Under the pieces are notes generated by a model, which made no database searches, was not told where the DNA came from, and was given only the letters and a program-made list of their open reading frames with translations. This document shows positions 36,190 to 45,421 of a stretch of DNA of 64,000 nt, one piece after another. Each line of letters opens with the position of its first letter. The stretch's first letter is position 1. The stretch spans positions 182,277 to 246,276 of the forward strand of contig JAKITO010000002.1 of the NCBI GenBank assembly GCA_021648025.1, read 5' to 3'. The translations under genes were made by a program, and so were the position numbers. The DNA comes from Paracoccaceae bacterium (GTDB lineage: Bacteria > Pseudomonadota > Alphaproteobacteria > Rhodobacterales > Rhodobacteraceae).

Positions 36190-37338
36190 ATGACCACAGC
36201 CGCCATCATTGTCGCCGCCGGACGCGGCGCACGTGCGGGCGGGGATATCGCCAAGCAATGGCAGCAGGTTGGCCGCAAGATGGTTGTGCAGCATTCTATT
36301 GATGCGTTCATGGCCGCACCCGGGGTTGGCGTTGTCGTGGTTGTACTGAATGCGGCGGATATTGCGTATCGGGAATCCTTTGAGACCCAGGGGATCTTGA
36401 TTGCGATCGGCGGGGAAACCAGATCAGCTTCGGTCGTTAGTGGTCTGAAGTTGCTTGAGAACAATAATATCGCCAAGGTCCTGATCCATGACGCGGCACG
36501 GGCATGTGTCAGCCAGGAAATGATCAGCAATGTGATCGGGTCCCTTGATCGTGGTCCGGCGGCGGCACCGGCGCTGAAGGTTACCGATGCGCTTTGGACC
36601 GGGGCCAATGGGGTTGTGACCGGGGCGCAAAACCGGGGTGGGCTTTTCCGGGCACAAACGCCGCAAGGGTTTGATTACGCGGAAATCTGCGCGGCTTATG
36701 CCTGCTTTGACGGGAAGGCTGCGGATGATGTGGAAGTGGCACGCGCCGCCGGGATGGATGTGATCATTGTGCCCGGGCACGAGGACAATCTGAAAATTAC
36801 CCTGCCCGGAGATTTTGCAAGGGCTGAACGGATTTTGGGGTCAGGAATGGGAACTGTGATGGATATCAGGGGTGGCCACGGGTTTGATGTGCATGCGTTT
36901 GGGCCGGGGCATTCGGTGGTTCTTTGCGGGATTGAAATTGCGTTTGATCAGGGACTGGTCGGCCATTCGGATGCGGATGTGGGGATGCACGCATTGACGG
37001 ATGCAATTTATGGCGCCCTGGCCAAGGGTGACATAGGTCGGCATTTCCCGCCCTCTGATCCACAGTGGAAGGGGGCGCAAAGTTCGGTGTTTCTGGATCA
37101 TGCGGCCGCAATGGCGCGAACTGCGGGCTATGTGATTTCGAATGTGGATGTGACGTTGATTTGTGAACACCCAAAGATCACCCCGCATGCCGGGGCGATG
37201 CGCACCTGTCTGGCCGGGATTCTGGCGATTGATCAGGATCGCGTTTCGGTCAAGGCGACCACGTCTGAAAGGCTTGGATTTACCGGGCGGGGCGAAGGGA
37301 TTGCGGCGATGGCAAACGCAACATTGGTGCGGACATGA
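36190..37338 (+). CDS. ispDF: Bifunctional IspD/IspF of the MEP isoprenoid pathway
   Basis: This 382-residue fusion does two non-consecutive MEP steps. The IspD part (1 to about 220) makes CDP-methylerythritol from MEP and CTP; its N-terminus AAIIVAAGRGARAGGDIAKQW is the CTP-binding signature. The IspF part (about 222-382) makes the cyclic diphosphate; GHGFDVHAFG and GHSDADVGMHALTDAIYGAL carry the metal-binding Asp/His residues. Fused ispDF is common in alphaproteobacteria. Its stop overlaps the pgpA start by 4 bases. Confidence 0.96.
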   Translation: MTTAAIIVAAGRGARAGGDIAKQWQQVGRKMVVQHSIDAFMAAPGVGVVVVVLNAADIAYRESFETQGILIAIGGETRSASVVSGLKLLENNNIAKVLIHDAARACVSQEMISNVIGSLDRGPAAAPALKVTDALWTGANGVVTGAQNRGGLFRAQTPQGFDYAEICAAYACFDGKAADDVEVARAAGMDVIIVPGHEDNLKITLPGDFARAERILGSGMGTVMDIRGGHGFDVHAFGPGHSVVLCGIEIAFDQGLVGHSDADVGMHALTDAIYGALAKGDIGRHFPPSDPQWKGAQSSVFLDHAAAMARTAGYVISNVDVTLICEHPKITPHAGAMRTCLAGILAIDQDRVSVKATTSERLGFTGRGEGIAAMANATLVRT

Positions 37339-37835
37339 AGCGGTTGGCGACATTGATTGGCACGGTGGCCGGGGTCGGCTATCTGCGCCCGGCACCAGGG
37401 ACCTGGGGATCGCTGGTGGCTTTGCCGATGGCGTGGGCATTGCATGTGCTTGGCGGATTTGCGTTGCTGGTTCTGGCCATTTCAGTGACCTTTGCAAAGG
37501 GCATCTGGGCAACCGGGGTGATGACCAGGGACCAGACAGATCATGACCCCTCCGAGATTGTTATCGACGAAGTGGTGGGCCAGTGGATTGCCTTGATGCC
37601 GCTTAGTTACGTGGCCTGGGACCGGGGGCTGGACATCACTGTGCTTTGGCCCGGCTGGGTGGCGGCGTTTGTGTTGTTTCGGCTGTTTGATATTACCAAG
37701 CCGTGGATCATTGGCAAAGCTGACCGGCGGGGCGACGCATTGGGCGTGATGCTGGACGATGTGATTGCCGGGGTGTTTGCGGCGATCGGGGTGATGGTTC
37801 TGGCCGGGCTTTGGCACGGGATCATGGGCCAATGA
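37335..37835 (+). CDS. pgpA: Phosphatidylglycerophosphatase A
   Basis: This 166-residue membrane enzyme removes phosphate from phosphatidylglycerophosphate to give phosphatidylglycerol. Family marks are GYLRPAPGTWGSL near the N-terminus, DPSEIVIDEVVGQWIAL and FRLFDITKPW, then ADRRGDALGVMLDDVIAG. About four hydrophobic segments are visible. It overlaps ispDF upstream and pncC downstream by 4 bases each. Confidence 0.94.
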   Translation: MKRLATLIGTVAGVGYLRPAPGTWGSLVALPMAWALHVLGGFALLVLAISVTFAKGIWATGVMTRDQTDHDPSEIVIDEVVGQWIALMPLSYVAWDRGLDITVLWPGWVAAFVLFRLFDITKPWIIGKADRRGDALGVMLDDVIAGVFAAIGVMVLAGLWHGIMGQ

Positions 37836-38323
37836 CGGCGGATGATCTGGTGCGCCAGGCAATCAGAGCCGGGATCAGGATTGCCACCGCCGAGAGCTGT
37901 ACCGGAGGCATGGTGGCGGCGGCGATCACCGATATTGCCGGGTCATCGGCGGTGTTGGACCGGGGGTTTGTGACCTATTCCAATGGCGCCAAGATCGACA
38001 TGTTGGGGGTGCAATCCGCGACGTTGGAACAATTTGGCGCGGTATCGCCGGAAGTGGCGCTGGAAATGGCCGAGGGCGCGCGGCGTCATGCCCGGGTGGA
38101 TTTGGCCATTTCCGTCACCGGGATTGCCGGCCCCGGCGGGTCCGAGTTCAAGCCCGAAGGGCGGGTTTGTTTTGGGCTGGCCGCAAACGGCAGGCCGACG
38201 TTGGTTGAAACGATCGAGTTCGGCGCGCTGGGGCGCGGCAAAGTCCGCCAGGCGGCTTGTGCGCGGGCGTTGGGTTTATTGACCAGAGCGGTTGGTGATC
38301 TGCCCGAAAATCAGGTTCCCTGA
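37832..38323 (+). CDS. pncC: CinA C-terminal domain protein, nicotinamide-nucleotide amidase
   Basis: This 163-residue stand-alone CinA C-terminal domain should convert NMN to nicotinate mononucleotide plus ammonia. Motifs are TAESCTGGMVAAAITDIAGSS, SPEVALEMAEGAR and SVTGIAGPGG. I chose ATG 37832, which overlaps the pgpA stop by 4 bases; an ATG 21 bases earlier is in frame but lies inside pgpA. Its last 13 bases overlap the convergent MmgE/PrpD gene. Confidence 0.93.
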   Translation: MTADDLVRQAIRAGIRIATAESCTGGMVAAAITDIAGSSAVLDRGFVTYSNGAKIDMLGVQSATLEQFGAVSPEVALEMAEGARRHARVDLAISVTGIAGPGGSEFKPEGRVCFGLAANGRPTLVETIEFGALGRGKVRQAACARALGLLTRAVGDLPENQVP

Positions 38324-39648
38324 AGCACATCGGGGTCGACCTGCAACAAGCTGGCGAACCTGGCCGCCAAAGTATCATCCATAAGGCACGCCCAAGCCCT
38401 CTCAACCAGGTCTTCGCCGATCAGCCCAACGGCCTTGGCCCGCACCCGGTCCTCACGTTGCGGCAGCTCCATCGGCGTTGCCAGATCGTGAACTGCCTCA
38501 AGTGTGGCACCGTCCCGGCGCAGAACCGTAAGCCTTGTTCCGGTCTCGGGAACCGCCGCATCGGCGACAACTTTGATCTTTTGACGCAAATCCACCAACC
38601 GCGGATCACTAATGACCCGGGTGCTGTAACTGTCCAACTGGCCGGTATCATACCCGAACGCCTGCATCGCCAGCACGGTTCGATAACTGAACTTGGCCTC
38701 CAGCCCGGATTCCGGTGCCGGTTTATTACAGACATCCATCCAGCGCGGATTGGTCGCCACGGTCATTTCGGCCACTTCAGGTGCGGCGACATCCAATTCC
38801 CGCGCCGCCTCTAACGCCGCATGCAGCCCGTGGCAGCAGGCGTGGAACTTGTGGCTGACCTGCTCAAAATGCCAGACCTTTCCCAGCCCGTCCAATGCTT
38901 TGGCCACATTGCCCTCGCCGTGGTGTGTGGCGCCAAAGCCTGACGGGCCTTCCAACGCCTGCGGATTGGCCACCAGCCCCAGCGCCACCAATTGCGCAGC
39001 CTCAACCCCGCCGGACGCCGCCAGACCGGCATTGTACGGCTTGCCATCGGTGCCGAACTGCGCCCTCAGCCCGGCGGCCCGCGTGGCCACCAGCCCCAGC
39101 ACCTGCATCATTTGCCCTGCGTCCAGCCCAAGCATGCGACCGGCCGCCGCCCCGGCGCCAAAGGCACCGGCGGTGGCGGTTTGATGAAAACCGGCCCCAT
39201 AGTGGGCCCGCCCCAGCCAAAGGCCGACACGGATCGACAATTCCATGCCCATCAGGGCAGCCTCGGTCACTTGGGCCATGCTTGCGCCCTGAACCTCACC
39301 CAATGCCAATGCCGCCGGGATCACCGCCACCGACGGGTGGCCAATATGGGCGAAATGGGTGTCATCATAATCAAGCGCATGGGATGTGGCCCCATTGACC
39401 AGGGCCGCCATTCGGGCGGGCACGCCGGTTGTTGTACCAAAAATATGCGCCTGTTCTGCCCCACCCTTTGCCCCACCTTCGGCCAATGCCAATGCGCGGG
39501 TGGCGCGTGCCACCGGCTGCCCGACCCCGGCCAGCCCCACAGACAGCCAATCAAGCATAGACAGTGCAGCCACCCGGCGCACCAAAGGTCCGGGCGTTAT
39601 CGCCTTGCTGGCGAAAACCGCCAGCTGCCAAGAGAATGTGTCTGTCAT
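38311..39648 (-). CDS. MmgE/PrpD family protein
   Basis: This 445-residue protein belongs to the MmgE/PrpD family, which includes 2-methylcitrate dehydratase and cis-aconitate decarboxylase. Family features are LDWLSVGLAG, NGATSHALDYDDTHF, HPSVAVIPAALALGE, GAGFHQTATAGAFGAGAAAG, FGTDGKPYNAGLAA and FHACCHGLHAALEAARE. No methylcitrate-cycle gene lies nearby, so the substrate is open. ATG 39648 (MTDTFSW) was preferred to an in-frame start four codons earlier; neither has a good ribosome site. The gene converges on pncC with a 13-base overlap. Confidence 0.85.
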   Translation of the reverse strand: MTDTFSWQLAVFASKAITPGPLVRRVAALSMLDWLSVGLAGVGQPVARATRALALAEGGAKGGAEQAHIFGTTTGVPARMAALVNGATSHALDYDDTHFAHIGHPSVAVIPAALALGEVQGASMAQVTEAALMGMELSIRVGLWLGRAHYGAGFHQTATAGAFGAGAAAGRMLGLDAGQMMQVLGLVATRAAGLRAQFGTDGKPYNAGLAASGGVEAAQLVALGLVANPQALEGPSGFGATHHGEGNVAKALDGLGKVWHFEQVSHKFHACCHGLHAALEAARELDVAAPEVAEMTVATNPRWMDVCNKPAPESGLEAKFSYRTVLAMQAFGYDTGQLDSYSTRVISDPRLVDLRQKIKVVADAAVPETGTRLTVLRRDGATLEAVHDLATPMELPQREDRVRAKAVGLIGEDLVERAWACLMDDTLAARFASLLQVDPDVLQGT

Positions 39649-39672
39649 TGGCCGCACCATAACGTCTTTGGG

Positions 39673-40116
39673 TCAGCCGTAAAGGTCCGCCGCGCGCTGT
39701 TCGAAGGCTTTGACAATCCGCAACATTGCTTCGTTGAACACCAGACCGATGATGCCTTGCAAAATGGCATTGCGAAATTCAAAATCGACAAAGAAATGTA
39801 CGTCGCAGCCAGTTTTTGTCGGACTGAAGGCCCAGGTTGATTTCATGTATTTGAACGGCCCGTCCAGATATTCGGTGTCAACCTTAAGGTCATCTGGCCA
39901 CAGGGTCACCCGGCTTGCGAACTTTTCGCTGAATACCTTGAAGCTGATCACCAGATCGGCCTCCATCACCTTGGACGCGCCTTCGTCGGTGGTGCCGCGC
40001 ACACGGGCGGCGGTGCACCACGGCAGGAATTCCGGGTATTTTGCCACATCCGCCACCAGATCATACATCTGTTGCGCCGAATGCGGCAGGGGACGGGTTT
40101 CCGAATGGGTTGGCAT
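39673..40116 (-). CDS. RatA/COQ10-type START-domain protein (polyketide cyclase family)
   Basis: This 147-residue protein has the START-like fold of the COQ10/RatA family: [25 protein letters not shown] at the N-terminus, [17 protein letters not shown] in the middle and [21 protein letters not shown] with a long C-terminal helix. Such proteins bind ubiquinone and support respiration; E. coli RatA was also described as a ribosome-association toxin. I chose ATG 40116 because the upstream extension of the open frame lies inside the hpt promoter and coding region. It is divergent from hpt. Confidence 0.88.
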   Translation of the reverse strand: MPTHSETRPLPHSAQQMYDLVADVAKYPEFLPWCTAARVRGTTDEGASKVMEADLVISFKVFSEKFASRVTLWPDDLKVDTEYLDGPFKYMKSTWAFSPTKTGCDVHFFVDFEFRNAILQGIIGLVFNEAMLRIVKAFEQRAADLYG

Positions 40117-40189
40117 GGGTGCGCAATGTCCTGTTGCTGCTTGCGCGCGAGATGTCGTATGGATGAGGTCAAACTTCAAGGGGGTGAGC

Positions 40190-40726
40190 ATGCCAGAGCG
40201 GCCATATGTCATAGATGAGTTAATATCGGCAAAAACCATTGCCGCGCGGATCGAGGATCTGAGCCGCGAGATTGCCGAGGAATTTGCCGGCACTGACAAG
40301 TTGATCGTGGTCGGGCTTTTGCGCGGCTCATTCGTGTTCATCGCTGACCTTGTGCGCGAACTGGACCTGCCGATCGAGGTCGATTTCCTTGAGGCCTCTT
40401 CCTACGGCGACGGCATGGAAAGCAGCCGCGAGGTGCGCATCCTGAAAGACCTGCGCGGCGCCATCGAGGGGCGCGATGTGCTGGTGGTCGAGGATATTGT
40501 CGATACCGGCTATACCCTGAAACATGTGTCCGGCCTTTTGCGCGCACGCAAACCGGCGCGGATGAAGACCATCGCCCTGTTGAACAAACAGGTCCGTCGC
40601 GAGGTGGATTTCAACGCCGATTGGGTCGGGTTCGAAATTCCGGATGAGTTTGTGGTGGGCTATGGCATCGACTTTGCCCAGCGTAACCGCGATTTGCCCT
40701 ATATCGGCACTGTCAGGTTCACCTGA
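40190..40726 (+). CDS. hpt: Hypoxanthine phosphoribosyltransferase
   Basis: This 178-residue purine-salvage enzyme joins hypoxanthine (and usually guanine) to PRPP. Motifs are [18 protein letters not shown], the PRPP loop [14 protein letters not shown] and [14 protein letters not shown], then [16 protein letters not shown] at the end. ATG 40190 has AAGGGGG just upstream. A 23-base direct repeat at its 3' end duplicates the last codons and the stop. Confidence 0.94.
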   Translation: MPERPYVIDELISAKTIAARIEDLSREIAEEFAGTDKLIVVGLLRGSFVFIADLVRELDLPIEVDFLEASSYGDGMESSREVRILKDLRGAIEGRDVLVVEDIVDTGYTLKHVSGLLRARKPARMKTIALLNKQVRREVDFNADWVGFEIPDEFVVGYGIDFAQRNRDLPYIGTVRFT

Positions 40727-40753
40727 ATACCGGCACTGTCAGGTTCACCTGAA
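40705..40753 (+). repeat. 23-bp tandem direct repeat at the 3' end of hpt
   Basis: CGGCACTGTCAGGTTCACCT plus GAA occurs at 40705-40727 and again at 40731-40753, with three bases between. The first copy contains the last hpt codons and the TGA; the second lies out of frame in the gap before the next small gene. The exact match suggests a recent slip duplication. Confidence 0.95.
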
Positions 40754-40765
40754 GGGGGCCGTTTG

Positions 40766-40942
40766 ATGCGCTGGTTCATTCGCATGTCCCGCTGGGCCCG
40801 CAACCCGCCTTCGCCTGCGATGTTCAAAATGGTGGTCGGCATCATTTTGGTGATGCTGCTGATCTACGGGCTGGAACGGATCGGCTGGTGGCCCGATTGG
40901 GCCACATCCGAACGACTGGGCCGGGTGCCGCGGATCGATTAG
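40766..40942 (+). CDS. Small membrane protein, 58 residues
   Basis: This short gene starts MRWFIRMSRWARNPPSPAM. One membrane helix follows (MVVGIILVMLLIYGLERIGWW), then a short tail ending RVPRID. AAGGGGG lies eight bases before the ATG. The positive-inside charge pattern places the N-terminus in the cytoplasm. It sits 39 bases after hpt and probably shares its transcript, and it overlaps the convergent LysR gene by 4 bases. Function unknown; the ribosome site, helix and spacing support it as real. Confidence 0.75.
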   Translation: MRWFIRMSRWARNPPSPAMFKMVVGIILVMLLIYGLERIGWWPDWATSERLGRVPRID

Positions 40943-41808
40943 GGGCCGACCAACAGGCCCGCCAACAGGTCGGCGCGCGCGCCAAGGGCCTGCACCAGAT
41001 GGCGGCGCACGGCCCGAATCCGGGCCACGCCGATCAATTCTTCGTGACATGCCACCCAGACCGGCAGATAAAACGACTTTGGCAGCTCTTCCAGACGCTG
41101 CAATCGCAAATCCTGATCGCCGACAAAACACGGCAATACCACCCGGCCACCACCGCAGGCCGCCATTTGCCCCAGCACCAGAAAACTATCGGCAACGGCG
41201 GTGATATCTTCGGGGGCAATGCGCCCCGACAGCCATTTGGCCGGCATCGTCCGGGCCAACATACCCCCCAGCCCCAACCAACCCCGAACCCGATTCTTGC
41301 TGCCATAAACCGCAAACCCCATCAGCGCCGCCTGTTCTCCGACCAGGTCTTCGCCCAGACGTTCGGCCGGGCGCACGGTCACCTGGGCCTCCATCCGCGA
41401 CAAATTCAGGTGAGAATTGGCGCAAACCAGTGCAACCCGCAAACCAGCCTCGGTTTTTCGCAGGCCCGCCATTATGCCCGGCAGCAACAACTGACAGATG
41501 GAATCGGTTGATGTGATGCGCACATCCCCGGTCAGGGGTGCCTCAAAACCGGACATCAGACGTTCAACCGAATGCACCGCATTGCTGACTTCGCGTGCGG
41601 CTTCGATCACCGCCAACCGGTCGGGGCGCACGGTATATCCTTGGGCGCTGCGTTCAAAGATATCGGCGCCATGACGCGCCTCAAACGCCGCGACCCGGCG
41701 CAGGACCGTCGCGTGATTGACGCCAAGATGGCGCGCCGCACCCGAAACCGACCCGGCCTCGACCACGGCCAGAACAAAGCGCATATCGTCCCAGTTATCG
41801 TTGTGCAA
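40939..41808 (-). CDS. LysR family transcriptional regulator
   Basis: This 289-residue regulator has an N-terminal winged helix-turn-helix (DMRFVLAVVEAGSVSGAARHLGVNHATVLRRVAAFEAR across about 8-47) and a LysR substrate-binding region. The effector domain (about 90-289) has no recognisable ligand signature. It is divergent from the cytochrome c gene at 41901, which is a candidate target (inference). Its end overlaps the small membrane-protein gene by 4 bases. Confidence 0.9.
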   Translation of the reverse strand: MHNDNWDDMRFVLAVVEAGSVSGAARHLGVNHATVLRRVAAFEARHGADIFERSAQGYTVRPDRLAVIEAAREVSNAVHSVERLMSGFEAPLTGDVRITSTDSICQLLLPGIMAGLRKTEAGLRVALVCANSHLNLSRMEAQVTVRPAERLGEDLVGEQAALMGFAVYGSKNRVRGWLGLGGMLARTMPAKWLSGRIAPEDITAVADSFLVLGQMAACGGGRVVLPCFVGDQDLRLQRLEELPKSFYLPVWVACHEELIGVARIRAVRRHLVQALGARADLLAGLLVGP

Positions 41809-41900
41809 AAATCCACAGTCCCATTGCGAAAATCAGTAGTGGCTTTTGATATACTCACAGGTAATGTTTGCAAACAGCTTTAATCATCAGGAGCCACCCC

Positions 41901-42380
41901 ATGTCGATCATGAAAAAGACCATTCTTCTTACTGCGGCCTTTGGCATTGCGGCCTCGGTTGCCTTTGCCGGAGGCCATTCGGCCAGCCCGGAAAGCAAGG
42001 CGATCAAGGCGCGTCAGGCGCAAATGACGCTGTATTCGTTCAACCTTGGTATTCTTGGCGCCATGGCCAAGGGCGACCGGGAATTTGATGCTGAGGCTGC
42101 CAATCTTGCCGCTGGCAACCTGGCGGCGATTTCGGCGGTGTGGATGCCGGAAACCTGGATTCCCGGCTCTGACAATCAATCGGCTAAGGGAACGGACGCT
42201 TTGCCTGCGCTGTGGACCGATGATCCGGCAAAAGTTGGCGCCAAGTCCCAGGCCCTGGTCGAGGCATCCGCGGCTTTGGCCAAGGTTTCAGGCACTCTTG
42301 ACGGGCTGCGCGGGGCCATTGGCCCGGTTGGCAAATCCTGCGGTTCATGCCACGAGGCTTATCGCGCCAAATCCGAGTAG
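41901..42380 (+). CDS. Cytochrome c' / c556 type
   Basis: This 159-residue periplasmic cytochrome has a signal peptide (MKKTILLTAAFGIAASVAFA) and a four-helix-type body. The single heme site is near the C-terminus (SCGSCHEAYRAK), the usual place for cytochrome c'/c556. The region after the signal (ESKAIKARQAQMTLYSFNLG) matches the family. ATG 41901 has AGGAG seven bases upstream. A strong terminator-like hairpin separates it from the next cytochrome gene. Confidence 0.92.
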   Translation: MSIMKKTILLTAAFGIAASVAFAGGHSASPESKAIKARQAQMTLYSFNLGILGAMAKGDREFDAEAANLAAGNLAAISAVWMPETWIPGSDNQSAKGTDALPALWTDDPAKVGAKSQALVEASAALAKVSGTLDGLRGAIGPVGKSCGSCHEAYRAKSE

Positions 42381-42410
42381 TTTTCGCTGTCAATTCAAGT
42401 TAGCAATTGG

Positions 42411-42437
42411 GGGCGGTCCGTACTGGACCGCCCTTTT
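42411..42437 (+). terminator. Rho-independent terminator or attenuator between two cytochrome genes
   Basis: A 9-bp perfect stem (GGGCGGTCC with GGACCGCCC) and a five-base loop are followed by TTTT. It lies 30 bases after the cytochrome c' stop and just before the next gene's ribosome site, so it probably limits read-through. Confidence 0.8.
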
Positions 42438-42457
42438 AAAGTTGCAGGAGAAATTAG

Positions 42458-43348
42458 ATGCGTCGTTTGATCAAATTCGCCATTAGCCTGGGGCTTTTGG
42501 GCTTTGGCATATTCTGGTGGCTGACCCAGCCGGTAACCTTGCCCGATCAGGCGATGGCAGGTTTGACCGGCGACGTCAGCCGCGGCGAACAGGTGTTTTA
42601 TGCCAGTGGCTGCGCCTCTTGCCACGCCGCACCCGAGGCCAAAGACGACGCGCGTCTGGTTTTGTCGGGTGGTAAAAAGTTTCCCAGCCCGTTTGGCACA
42701 TTCCTGGCCCCCAATATTTCACCCGATGCAACCCATGGGATCGGCGGCTGGACCGCAACCGAATTGGCCAACGCGATGATAAACGGCACCTCGCCTGACG
42801 GTGCGCATTATTTCCCGGCGTTTCCCTATACCTCCTATGCCAAGGCCAGCCTTCAGGATATCGCCGACCTCAGCGTTTTTCTGACCACCCTGCCCGCTTC
42901 TGACACCCCCAGCCTGGCGCATGAAGTCGGCTTTCCTTTCAACGTCCGTCGGGGCCTTGGCCTTTGGAAACAGTTGTTCACCGGCAAGGATTGGGTCCTG
43001 ACGGGTGAGCTGAGCGATGAATTGATCCGGGGGCGCTATCTGGTTGAGAGTCTGGGCCATTGCACCGAATGCCACACCAGGCGCAATCCCATCGGCGGGC
43101 TGGACCGGACTGCGTGGATGGGCGGCGTTGCGACGCCGGACGGCAAAGGGAAAACCCCCAACATCACCCCGGCCAAACTGACCTGGAGCAAGGGCGACAT
43201 CGCCTATTACCTCGAAACCGGCTTTACCCCGGATTTTGACGCGGTCGGTGGGTCTATGGCATCGGTCGTGTTGAACACCGCCAAATTACCGGCCTCGGAC
43301 CGGGCGGCAATTGCCGCCTACCTCAAGGCCATTCCACCGGTGGAATAA
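42458..43348 (+). CDS. Membrane-anchored di-heme cytochrome c
   Basis: This 296-residue protein has an N-terminal membrane anchor (FAISLGLLGFGIFWWL). Two cytochrome c domains follow, with heme motifs CASCH (52-56) and CTECH (near 208). Segments such as GTFLAPNISPD, PDGAHYFPAFPYTSYAKAS and GRYLVESLGHCTECHT resemble the cytochrome subunits of alcohol or sorbitol dehydrogenases. No such dehydrogenase is nearby, so the redox partner is unknown. A GGAG ribosome site precedes the ATG. Confidence 0.92.
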   Translation: MRRLIKFAISLGLLGFGIFWWLTQPVTLPDQAMAGLTGDVSRGEQVFYASGCASCHAAPEAKDDARLVLSGGKKFPSPFGTFLAPNISPDATHGIGGWTATELANAMINGTSPDGAHYFPAFPYTSYAKASLQDIADLSVFLTTLPASDTPSLAHEVGFPFNVRRGLGLWKQLFTGKDWVLTGELSDELIRGRYLVESLGHCTECHTRRNPIGGLDRTAWMGGVATPDGKGKTPNITPAKLTWSKGDIAYYLETGFTPDFDAVGGSMASVVLNTAKLPASDRAAIAAYLKAIPPVE

Positions 43349-43359
43349 ACCAGAAAACC

Positions 43360-43381
43360 GGGGGCTGCGAAGAAAGCCCCC
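43360..43381. terminator. Hairpin between convergent genes
   Basis: A 7-bp stem (GGGGGCT with AGCCCCC) with an eight-base loop lies between the di-heme cytochrome gene and the convergent nuclease-family gene. The T-tract is poor, so strength is uncertain. Confidence 0.5.
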
Positions 43382-43414
43382 TTCGGGCTTGATAAGCGGC
43401 CACACCCGGAAACC

Positions 43415-44239
43415 TCACACGCCTTCTATTTCAAAAACCAACGGCGCGTGATCGGAAAACCGCGCGATCCAGGCATCTGCGGCCTGCACACCGTCGGCTT
43501 CGGCCCAACCGGCAACGCGGATTTTGGCACCTGACGCCTGATCTTTGAAACTTAGGTTATCGGTGGCATAAACGTGGTCCAGATCGGCTTGCGGATACCT
43601 GGATCCGGACCCGTTGTTGAAGGTGGCCGCGTGGCTTTTGGGCATTCGGTACAAGCCGCGATAGGCCAATATCCGGTCAACCCGCCGGATTTCTTCGGCC
43701 CCGGTCATGTCCTTGTCGGAAAATGTCATGTCCATCCCCATGGTGTTCAGGTCACCCAGCAGAATAAACTTGGACTTCCCGTCAACGGCCTTGTCAATCG
43801 CACCTTTCAGGCCGCGCACTTTTTCCAGCATCGCATCGCGCAGGCCAAACCCTTCGGGCGATGGCAGGCTTTTGAGGTGGGTGAACAACATCGACAAATT
43901 GTCGCCCCCCGGTTCATTCACCGTCAACAGCGCGGCAGGGCGCAAGGCCGGATTCGAACGTTTGAATTCGTTGCGCTGGGTCACAAAGGCCGAAATACCG
44001 CCGCGCACGCCGATCATGATTTCCTGCACCTGCGCGCCTTCGGTGATGGTGAAACTATAGCCTGGAAAGGCGGCGGTGAAGGCCTGAAACACCTCGCGGC
44101 CTTCGACCTCGATCAAGGCGAATATGTCCGGGTTTTCATCCTTGATCAAAGCGGCTACATCCGCAACCCGGCCCACCCGCGCGCCTTTGCCTCGGCCGCC
44201 GAAATGTTCGACATTCCAGATTAAAATCCTGAGGTCCAT
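43415..44239 (-). CDS. Endonuclease/exonuclease/phosphatase family protein
   Basis: This 274-residue protein has the metal-dependent EEP fold: LIWNVEHFGG near the N-terminus, ALIEVEG with the metal-binding Glu, FTHLKSLPS, LLGDLNTMGM, LDHVYA and the C-terminal FSDHAPLVFEI with the catalytic Asp-His. Members cleave DNA, RNA or phosphate esters. No signal peptide is visible. It lies downstream of lipA on the same strand. The substrate cannot be told. Confidence 0.9.
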   Translation of the reverse strand: MDLRILIWNVEHFGGRGKGARVGRVADVAALIKDENPDIFALIEVEGREVFQAFTAAFPGYSFTITEGAQVQEIMIGVRGGISAFVTQRNEFKRSNPALRPAALLTVNEPGGDNLSMLFTHLKSLPSPEGFGLRDAMLEKVRGLKGAIDKAVDGKSKFILLGDLNTMGMDMTFSDKDMTGAEEIRRVDRILAYRGLYRMPKSHAATFNNGSGSRYPQADLDHVYATDNLSFKDQASGAKIRVAGWAEADGVQAADAWIARFSDHAPLVFEIEGV

Positions 44240-44295
44240 GGGCTTTCTCCGATATTGCGGGGTGAAATACCGCCAGAATACCAGATTTCAGCGAT

Positions 44296-45252
44296 TCACG
44301 CGAGGCCCAGTTTGACCTGCCGCGCCGCCCGGAGCCGGGCAAAATCATTGCCCGCATGATACGAAGACCGGGTCAGCGGCGTGGCCGAAACCATGGAAAA
44401 CCCTTTGCCATAGGCGGCCTTTTCATAGGCCTTGAATTCGTCCGGGGTGACAAACCGGTCCAGCGCGTGATGCTTTGGCGTCGGTTGCAGGTATTGGCCG
44501 ATGGTCAGAAAATCAATGTCGGCGGCGCGCATGTCATCCATCACCTGGCGCACGGATTGGTCGTCTTCGCCAAGTCCCACCATGATGCCCGATTTGGTGA
44601 ACATTCCGGGGTCAAGTTCCTTGACCCGTTGCAACAGCCGCAGTGAATGGAAATACCGCGCGCCGGGGCGGACCTCGGGGTAAAGCCCCGGCACGGTTTC
44701 AAGGTTGTGGTTGAACACATCGGGGCGTGCCTCGACCACTTGCTCCAGCGCTTCGGGGGCGCATTTGATAAAGTCCGGCGTCAGGATTTCAATCGTGGTG
44801 TCGGGTGCGCGGTGGCGAATGGCGCGGATGGTCTGGGCGAAATGCGCGGCTCCTCCATCTGCGATGTCGTCGCGATCCACCGATGTGATCACCACATGGT
44901 TCAGGCCCAGTTTCGCCACCGCATCCGCCACCCTCCCTGGCTCAAACGCGTCCAGGTTTTCGGGCGGCTTGCCAGTGGCGATGTTGCAAAAGGTGCAGGC
45001 GCGGGTGCAGACCTCGCCCATGATCATCATGGTGGCATGGCCCTGAGACCAGCATTCACCCACATTGGGACAACCCGCCTGTTCACAGACCGTGACCAGA
45101 TCATGCTCGCGCATGATGCGCGCGGTATTGGCATAACCCTGGCCGCCGGGGGCCTTGACCCTGATCCACGCGGGCTTGCGCGGTTGGGCATTATCAGGCC
45201 CCCGGGCCTTTTCCGGGTGGCGTTGCGCGGGAATTTTCAGATCGCGGGCCAT
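44296..45252 (-). CDS. lipA: Lipoyl synthase
   Basis: This 318-residue radical-SAM enzyme inserts two sulfurs into octanoyl groups on lipoyl domains. The auxiliary cluster cysteines lie in [20 protein letters not shown], and the radical-SAM CxxxCxxC is in [18 protein letters not shown]. Later motifs are [38 protein letters not shown] and [14 protein letters not shown] 45252 was preferred to a TTG two codons earlier; AGGA is about nine bases upstream. Confidence 0.96.
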   Translation of the reverse strand: MARDLKIPAQRHPEKARGPDNAQPRKPAWIRVKAPGGQGYANTARIMREHDLVTVCEQAGCPNVGECWSQGHATMMIMGEVCTRACTFCNIATGKPPENLDAFEPGRVADAVAKLGLNHVVITSVDRDDIADGGAAHFAQTIRAIRHRAPDTTIEILTPDFIKCAPEALEQVVEARPDVFNHNLETVPGLYPEVRPGARYFHSLRLLQRVKELDPGMFTKSGIMVGLGEDDQSVRQVMDDMRAADIDFLTIGQYLQPTPKHHALDRFVTPDEFKAYEKAAYGKGFSMVSATPLTRSSYHAGNDFARLRAARQVKLGLA

Positions 45253-45421
45253 GGGCAAAATCCTGATATTGCTCGAACGTTGGTTGGTTCATAACCGGGC
45301 TTAGCACAGATGTCTTGCAGGTTTGTTCGCAGGCGGCCTGCGCTATGCGGCTAAAACACTTGCCAAACCATGTTTTTCACCGCGATACTGGCGGTATTGA
45401 TTTAACAAAAGGATTATTAGG

